Shown here in pieces: positions 57,935 through 64,000 of a DNA stretch of 64,000 nucleotides (within the stretch, counting starts at the first letter, position 1; each line of letters begins with the position of its first letter). Made by a program: the position numbers and the translations under genes. The notes beneath the pieces were generated by a model, which saw only the letters and a list, made by a program, of their open reading frames with translations, was not told the origin of the DNA and searched no databases. This DNA is from Gnetum montanum (lineage: Eukaryota; Streptophyta; Gnetopsida; Gnetales; Gnetaceae). Location of the stretch: assembly GCA_015680685.1 (NCBI GenBank), contig MNCI01004050.1:1032718-1096717 (forward strand), given 5' to 3'.

Positions 57935-59135
57935 TCAGCATAGGTGGCCATCTCCCCCATGATTAAGTTGGAAGGGGGAGATCCAAAATAATGAGAAAGG
58001 TAGTCCTCTCTCAGAGGTATTATGTGCACCAGCTATTCTAAGTTCATGGAAGGGTTTGGTTTGTTGCACATTGAATAATAATCTTTTATCAGGGCTTTCA
58101 AGTTTGTATATGGTCATGGCTCATGAAGGAAAGGTTGTCTAAATGATGTAAGGCCCTTCCCACAAGGTTTGAAATTTTGTGCATTATGGCACACGTGTGG
58201 GGTTCCAGTAAAAGACCTTATCTCCTGGTTGGTACTTAACCTTTTGAATTTTTAAGTCATGATGTTGTTTGTTATTTGTTTTGTGCAACTCATTTGATGA
58301 CAGGGCAACCAATCGGTTTTCGTCTAGCACGTTTAGAGTTGCTAATATTTGTTTTTATGCTAGATCAAGGTCAAGGTGGAGGTCACATGCCATGAATAGT
58401 GTATGGAGCTCGATTTGAATTGGAAGCTTTGGAAGTTTTCTGTATACTAACTCATAGGGAGAGTAGCCTGTAGGGAGTTTCCAAGTGCAGCAGTATGCCC
58501 TAAGAGCATCATTCAGTTTAGTGCTCCAATCTCACCTATATTTGCTAATTGTCCTTGTTAATATTTTAGTAATCTCCCGATTAGTGACCTTGGCCTGGCC
58601 ATTAGCTTGGGGGTGATAAGGTGTAGTCAATTTATGTTCAACCCCTAAGCATTACATCAACTTCCGAAAGGTTTCACCTGTGAAGTGTGTTCCATTATTC
58701 GAGATAAGTGCACATGGCATACCAAACCTATTTGACTTATTATTACACAAATCGTGCAGCTATAGACCATGTGCAATCTGTAATAGTAGCTTCTTCAGCC
58801 CATTTTGTTAGATAGCCCATAAAGTCTATTCCCCAAATGTTGAAGGGTTCCAAAGGTTGAATCCATTGTTGTGGATCCTCCATTCTAGCATTCATTCCTC
58901 CATCACGTTGACAGTGCCCGTAGGATTGGACAAATTGATGGGCATCCCGAAATAATGTTGGCAAGTAATATCCTATAAGCAGGATCTTAATAGCTGTACA
59001 TCTCCTTGCATAGTGACCACCCCCACAAGGGCCTTCATGAGTGTCTTGGAGAACTCTTAGTTGGTCCACATCGAGCACACACCATCGAACCAAGCCATTA
59101 GGACAAACTTTGTAAAGTTGTCCATTGATCTCCAT
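57935..59135 (-). pseudogene. Family A integrase relic
   Basis: Frame 59135-58743 contains the zinc-binding part (HEGPCGGGHYARRCTAIKIL, ... QSYGHCQRDGG) and FNIWGIDFMG, then jumps to YLTKWAEEATI, a small deletion in the core. FGMPCALISNNGTHFTG lies near 58725-58675, the second catalytic Asp replaced by N. The C-terminal part ends with an LWEGPY-like segment and the frame 58117-57935 (MTIYKLESPDKRLLFNVQQT). Normal role: insertion of the cDNA into the chromosome. Confidence 0.85.
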
Positions 59136-59189
59136 GAAGTACTTGGCTCTATGAAGAAACTATTGTTTCTTCCTAAAGTCTAGCTCCTA

Positions 59190-59950
59190 TGGTGTTTGTT
59201 GGGAAAGGAGATAGGTGATAATGCTATTATACCAATTCGTTCCCATGGGTTGGTTATTCACTACACCGGCAAAGAGGGCTTCGTTAGGAAAATGGTCGAA
59301 TATGGTGTATTCATCCTCTTTGCTATCCCAGTGCAACCGAGATAAGTGATCTACAACTATGTTCTCGATGCCCTTTCGATCTATCATCATTATATTGAAC
59401 TCCTGTAGGATTACTAGCCATTGAATAATATGAGGGCTAACTATTGGCTTGTTCATGAGGAACCTGATTGCACTATGATATGTATGAATGTACACATTTT
59501 AGCTTAACACATAGTGCCTAAACTTATCCAGTGCAAACACTACAGCCATTAATTCTTTTTCTGTAGTTGTGTAGTTAAGTTGTGCATTGATGATACTCCT
59601 ACTTGCACAGTGGATGTAATAAGGACATTTTTGGTGATCTAATTATGTAAGTATGGCTCCTAAGGCATAATTGGATGCATTAGTCATTATATGGAATGGT
59701 TTGGACCAGTCAGGGGCTTGTAGAATGGGAGTTTCCACAAGCTTTTATTTTAAGGTTTGGAATGCTCATTCACATTCCCTGGTCCATTTGAATGGTGCAT
59801 TCTTCTTTGTTAGTTTCACCAACGGTTTGGAAATCTTGGAGAAGTTCTCAATGAATCTCCTATAGTAGCTAATGTGTCCAAGGAATGACCAAATGTCTTT
59901 GAAAGTTTCCAATTGTCAGGTGATTCCTTGGATAACCCTAACTTTATCTG
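59190..59950 (-). pseudogene. Family A RNase H relic
   Basis: Frame 59495-59187 reads YHSAIRFLMNKPIVSPHIIQ, WLVILQEFNIMMIDRKGIEN and VVDHLSRL, the standard end of gypsy RNase H followed by the linker to integrase. The N-terminal half lies upstream in broken frames. Confidence 0.85.
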
Positions 59951-59999
59951 GGTCTACCTCTATTCCTGAATGTGAAATCTTATGCCCAAGTACTATGCC

Positions 60000-60560
60000 T
60001 TCTTGAACCATCAAATGGCTTTTCTACTAATTGAGCCTTAAGTTGGTTTCTATGCATCTTTTTAGCACTTTCTCTAATCAGTCCAAGGCTTGATCAAAGG
60101 TTGTTTCATAAGTGGAGAAGTTGTTCATAAAAACTTCTACTCCATTTCCTATTTGCTGTTGGAATATGCTTAGAACTAGGCGTTGAAACGTGGTAGGAGA
60201 ATTGCACAAGCAAAATGACATTTGTTTATATGCAAACGTTCCCCAAGGACTGGTGAACATTGTCTTGTCTTGATCTGCTGGTGCTATCCGTATTTAGTTG
60301 TATCCACTATAACCATCCAGAAAACTATAATAGCGATGCCCTGCTATGGTGTCTAAGACTTGGTCAATGAATGGCAACGGAAAGTGATCCTTGAATGTTG
60401 TCATGTTTAGCATACACACCCTCCATTTGCCTCCCTTTTTTAGCATGATCACTAGAGGGCTAACCCATTCACTATCAACAATGGGATATATGAACCCATC
60501 CTTACAAAGCTGTTCTATCTCTTCTTTTACTATTTGTTTCAATTTTGGGTTCAATCACCT
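60000..60560 (-). pseudogene. Family A reverse transcriptase relic, catalytic Asp pair lost
   Basis: Frame 60554-60294 has EEIEQLCKDGFIYPI, SEWVSPLVIMLKKGGKWRVC, FPLPFIDQVLDTIAGHRYYS and FLDGYSGYN. Frame 60260-60078 has MFTSPWGTFAYKQMSFCLCN and GVEVFMNNFSTY. The catalytic box reads F-M-N-N instead of F/Y-M-D-D (codons AAC AAC, complement of 60120-60125). Each is one G-to-A step from GAC. Stop codons are few, so this copy decayed later than its neighbours. Confidence 0.9.
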
Positions 60561-60665
60561 CTGCGGTTGTTTTCGAGGTTTCATGGAGGGGTCCATGTAA
60601 ATCCTATGCTAGCATATCCTAGGATCTATTCTGGTTAACTCGAGGTATGATCAGGCAAAGGCTTT

Positions 60666-61500
60666 TCACCACTTGTTTATCACTTTTAGCAGTCTTTCTT
60701 TTTGTTTGAGAACAAGTCTTATGTTGATGATCACCAGTTTTCCATTTTTGAGGATCATATACTCTAGACTGGTGGGCAATGATTTCAAATCTAGAGGCTC
60801 TTGTTTAAATCTCTCAGGAATTTCCAACTTTTCCCAGTTGATGTTTTTGAGGTTAAGGTTTGGAAGTTGGCAACGGACTTGCTCCAGTGTATCTATGCTT
60901 TCAATGTAAGCACTAGTTATTCCCTCAATGAGTTCCATGCATGTTAGCGAATTTCTCTCTTGATTAGCCATCAACCACAGGGTGTCTTCTTATCGTGTGG
61001 CTGCTACATATAGGAACTTTTGTATATTGATGTCTTGTGCACACCGATTGCATGCAGGCAATGCTAAACTTCGCATAACCCATGATTTCTGCACACAATG
61101 GCACCCTCTGTCACTATATGCGATACATGGAACTTTCTTCTTCTCGATATTTTCAAAAGTGTTCTTCTTGGATATTTCTAGGGAAAGATCATGGATTCCT
61201 AGGTGTGCATCTATAATACTTAGCCATGCTCTTCCCATTATTATTGGGAAGTCCCCTTTACCGTTGTTTACTTGTATCACTAGGAAATTAGCTAGATATG
61301 ACCAACCACATATAGTGGTAACAATGTCCTCCACAAGTCCCAAGGGGATAGTGATGGATTGGTCAGCTAGCTCTAGTCAGATGTTACTCTTCCTTAATGG
61401 AGGCAGGTTCCAAGATTTATACATTTCTTATGATATTAAGTTGCCTCCAGAACCTGAGTCCAGAAGAGCTTTACATGGTTCATTCCTAGTGACTTGGAGA
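60666..61500 (-). pseudogene. Family A retropepsin and protease-RT spacer
   Basis: LLDSGSGGNLIS lies at about 61466-61430 with the DSG intact (D at 61460-61458). It continues into frame 61343-60990 with FLVIQVNNGKGDFPIIMGRAWLS. The spacer frame 60974-60666 contains IDTLEQVRCQLPNLNLKNIN and EKLEIPERFKQ; element 19600-26734 breaks off just after the equivalent of this FKQ (about 60801). The open plus-strand ORF 60982-61503 is the antisense of the protease and is not a gene. Confidence 0.9.
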
Positions 61501-61718
61501 TAGATTAGAGGACTCCTAGGATTAGAGAATTCCCTAAGAAGGTGGCCCACCTTAATCTAGTCAGTAACAACATGTGTTAACATAACTATGTGCATTAAGC
61601 TTGAATTTTGGGTTGAAGGAGGCCCCGAAGCTTTACTTGGTAGGGAGTTGTTTAGTTGTTCAACTGCTTGTGATGGTGAGGGCTTAGTTGGATTATTGGT
61701 TTTGAAGAAAGATCTTTT

Positions 61719-64000
61719 CTACATAATGTTATCAGAACCAACTATGGATTGAGGATTCATAGCCTTTATGACATTGGGTTGTTGCAGTTGAGTGGGGAGT
61801 ACCCCTTGCATTGCTAGAGCAGGTGATAATGGAGCTATCGATGTGAGAGATGCGGATGGATTTGGAGGATGGTATGTATGTGGTGTGTCTCCCCTAGGAG
61901 AAGGAGTCCTATAATACTCCCAAGCTTGGTAGTGATGTTGTGGAGTCACGTAACCAACAGAGTCACGTGGAGAGATCGGTTGCTGCACATAGTAGCCATA
62001 CGGATCTGGTTGCTGGTAAGGGTATTGTTGCCTTGGGGGTGGCATCCCCCATGACTGTGGGTATTGCCACTGCTGGTGTTGCTCAATAGGTTGTGGCGGA
62101 GTTCCACTTGGGTAATACGTTAATGGTTGGTGGAACTTCCTTGGGTTACCTTGGGGATAAGGTAACTGTCAGGGTGCTTGTCGTTTGTTAAGTCATGGGT
62201 TGAGTGCATACACCCCAGACTCTTGTAGATGTGAGATTATTGGGCAACATCCCTTAGGATGGTCATACTGGCATATCTCACATCCACCATCATTGTCCAT
62301 ATCTGAATCCACAACCTCTTCAGTGATAGCCATTTTACCCTTACCTTTATTATGTGCATGGTCCAAATCTCTCTTTTTCTTTTTATCATAGTCACTACTT
62401 GGCTCCTTAGACTCCTCTATGATTTTGAGAACAATTTTAAATCTACTATCTAAGGAGTCTCACATTTGGTCTACCTTCGCTGACACTTTTGTCATTAATT
62501 TTTGGAGTGGCAAGGTTTTCCTATTCACCATCTCTTTGAGTGGTGACTCTTCCTCCTCCTCATAGAATCTCACTCCCCTTTTTTGGAGGGAAGGATCACG
62601 GTTGTACTCTTTCGCACTTTCTCTCTTACGTAGCTCTCCTTCTTCCTTAGCTACTTGCTCCAACAATCTATGAACTTGATAGGACCTAAGCTCTGATAAT
62701 CTCCCTTGGGCATACATTCCAAGGGTTCTCCTGGTTTCATGCCTAAGTCCATCTATGAGATGGCATACTTTATCCTGTTGTGTGTAACCATGGCCTGGGC
62801 AACGATGTAATAGTGCATAATATTGGCCCATGGCAGCATCCAAGGGTTCATGAATTTCCTGCTTCCATCCTTGGATTTTCTTTCATAGGTTGGACACTTG
62901 AGAGTATGTTTGATATTTATCATTAAATAGTTCTAGCATCGTACTCCACCTTCGAATGGATTCCGGTTCTAAGGACTGGTACCAGCTTTCCACTTCTTTC
63001 ATCAGTGTCCTTGGGAACAAATTTAATTTTTTCCATTCGTTCTCAAAATTCTGCAAGGCACATGCATCATGAAATGCTTGTGAATGGTTCTGAGGATCAG
63101 CATTGTATCCCCCCTCAAATCGTGGGATGTTATTCATGTCTAATCTCTTGATCCTGCTATCTTTCTAGTGCTTTGTAGGAATTCTTACAGCCTCCGTGAT
63201 GTCTAACATGCTTTGGGTTATAAGTAGGGGTTCTTCGTGGTCATTTATTTCATAGCATCTGTGATGTCTGCATGGTTCCCTACTTTCCCTTCTTCCATGC
63301 TGTGATTCTCTAGAGTGCCCTCGTCCTCGCTCTCAACTCTCTCGTCGAGGTTTCTCATTCTGTTTACCTTTATCCTCATAATTAGGTTCCTTATGATTGC
63401 ATCCTGATACTAAAGGAGAGGATGAATGTGATGATGAAGATGAAGAAGAAGGAGAACCATCACAATGATGATGTTTCCTACCTTCTCTTCGGTGGTCCTA
63501 GCTCCAATTGTGATGATGATTAGAATGCTTGCCCTTATCATGTGTTCATGTTCCCTCGTTGAATACTTGGTGTTCGTGGGGATCAGAACCAGGGTTGTGA
63601 ATCATGGAATGAAGGTTCTAATACACCACCTCCTCACCATTGTTAGGAGGGGGAACATCATTTTGTGGAGAACCTATTGAAATAGGTTCATCACCCTCAA
63701 TTTTACTTAAGATAGGTGGAGCATTATGGGGTCCTTTGCGCTTCAACAATCTATAGTATCTCTCCTATTTCAAGTCCCGTTGACATTGCACTTCTATGGG
63801 ATGGTAGTCCCATGTGTCATAATCACATGCAACGTACTCTGCATACAATTGTGGCATGCCTATTCATGCAAGAGCACGAAGGAGCATCTTGGGGATTGCT
63901 TGGTCTAGAGGCAACACTATGTTACCCTCCAAGTCTCTCCAATGCAGTTGTTCATCTTGATGGAGAATAAAGGTAAAGTCAGGTATATACTCATCGTGAT
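61719..64000 (-). pseudogene. gag: Family A gag relic, N-terminus outside the window
   Basis: Frame 63137-62883 (FEGGYNADPQNHSQAFHDAC, WYQSLEPESIRRW) and 62843-62460 (MDAAMGQYYALLHRCPGHGY, RSYQVHRLLEQVAKEEGELR) give the capsid. A Cys/His motif like that of the other copy is near 62290-62250. The Pro/Gln/Tyr-rich linker is in 62045-61719. The segment complementary to 63950-63990 corresponds to the DEYIPNFNFILHQDE part of the copy at 20751. The capsid region also fills the sequence missing at the N gap of that copy. Confidence 0.85.

Larger units (their letters stand above)
55237..64000 (-). mobile_element. Family A element with full gag-pol (Athila-like), 5' end outside the window
   Basis: Minus strand: 3' LTR 55237-56053, PPT 56054-56069, 3' non-coding region to about 57930, integrase (about 59135-57935), RNase H (about 59950-59190), RT (about 60560-60000), protease (about 61500-60990) and gag (about 61720 beyond 64000). 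The PBS and 5' LTR are outside. Domain order and the tRNA-Asp PBS of its relatives fit the Athila lineage. This is the only copy in the window that retains RT to integrase; it is decayed but more readable than the others. Confidence 0.92.

Noticed and set aside
60982-61503. 173-codon open plus-strand ORF
   Set aside because: Exact antisense of the family A protease (minus strand). The homologous antisense frames at 23327-23710 and 35731-35994 are open for the same reason. No independent support.

Overview
This is a gene-poor, AT-rich stretch of a plant nuclear genome, built almost entirely from decayed and nested transposable elements. I see no intact protein-coding gene, no tRNA or rRNA gene, and no bacterial or organelle-like region. 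The families present (Ty3/gypsy Athila-like, Tat-like and chromovirus Tekay/Del-like; Ty1/copia; a LINE; a MULE-like transposase gene) point to a vascular plant, most likely a seed plant with a large genome. I cannot name the species. Most damage is C-to-T or G-to-A change (TAG/TAA/TGA inside otherwise readable frames), as expected of old methylated transposons. The assembly has two large N gaps (21425-21931, 40451-41109) and two single Ns (5794, 6019) that frame a suspect inverted segment.

Layout: 1-964 is an LTR of an Athila-like family that recurs through the window (family A). 965-1256 plus 11814-12720 is an old gypsy relic split by a Tekay-like chromovirus (1257-11813, 5-bp target duplication with one change). 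The 3' LTR of that element itself holds a family A solo LTR (9348-10197, perfect duplication CAATG). 13330-16873 holds an LTR-like piece and a family A LTR split by another 1.8-kb solo LTR. 17080-27610 is a LINE with an unusual, non-L1-looking reverse transcriptase. It is interrupted by a family A fragment (17590-18470) and by a complete-ended family A element (19600-26734) that lacks RT, RNase H and integrase. A second family A element lacking the same part lies on the minus strand at 29366-38690 and carries an extra ORF. A truncated Ty1/copia pol follows (minus, about 38690-42045), then a Tat-like element with two RNase H domains, a tandem array and a long LTR (plus, about 43600-50540).

50541-55220 is different in character. 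It contains an intron-bearing MULE-like transposase pseudogene and fragments resembling host genes (an armadillo-repeat protein, a PLP-dependent aminotransferase, one unrecognised), all on the minus strand, with two 125-bp direct repeats. From 55237 to the window end runs the 3' LTR and nearly the whole internal region of a family A element that still has gag-PR-RT-RH-IN. It is the natural autonomous counterpart of the two pol-deleted copies, although its own RT active site is now destroyed.

The most interesting observations are: a recurring pol-deleted Athila-like lineage with three PPT-like motifs per copy; arrays of the palindrome GCGATATCGC beside the LTR TATA box, whose copy number differs between the two LTRs of one element; the unusual LINE; and the cluster of gene fragments beside a transposase with spliceosomal introns.
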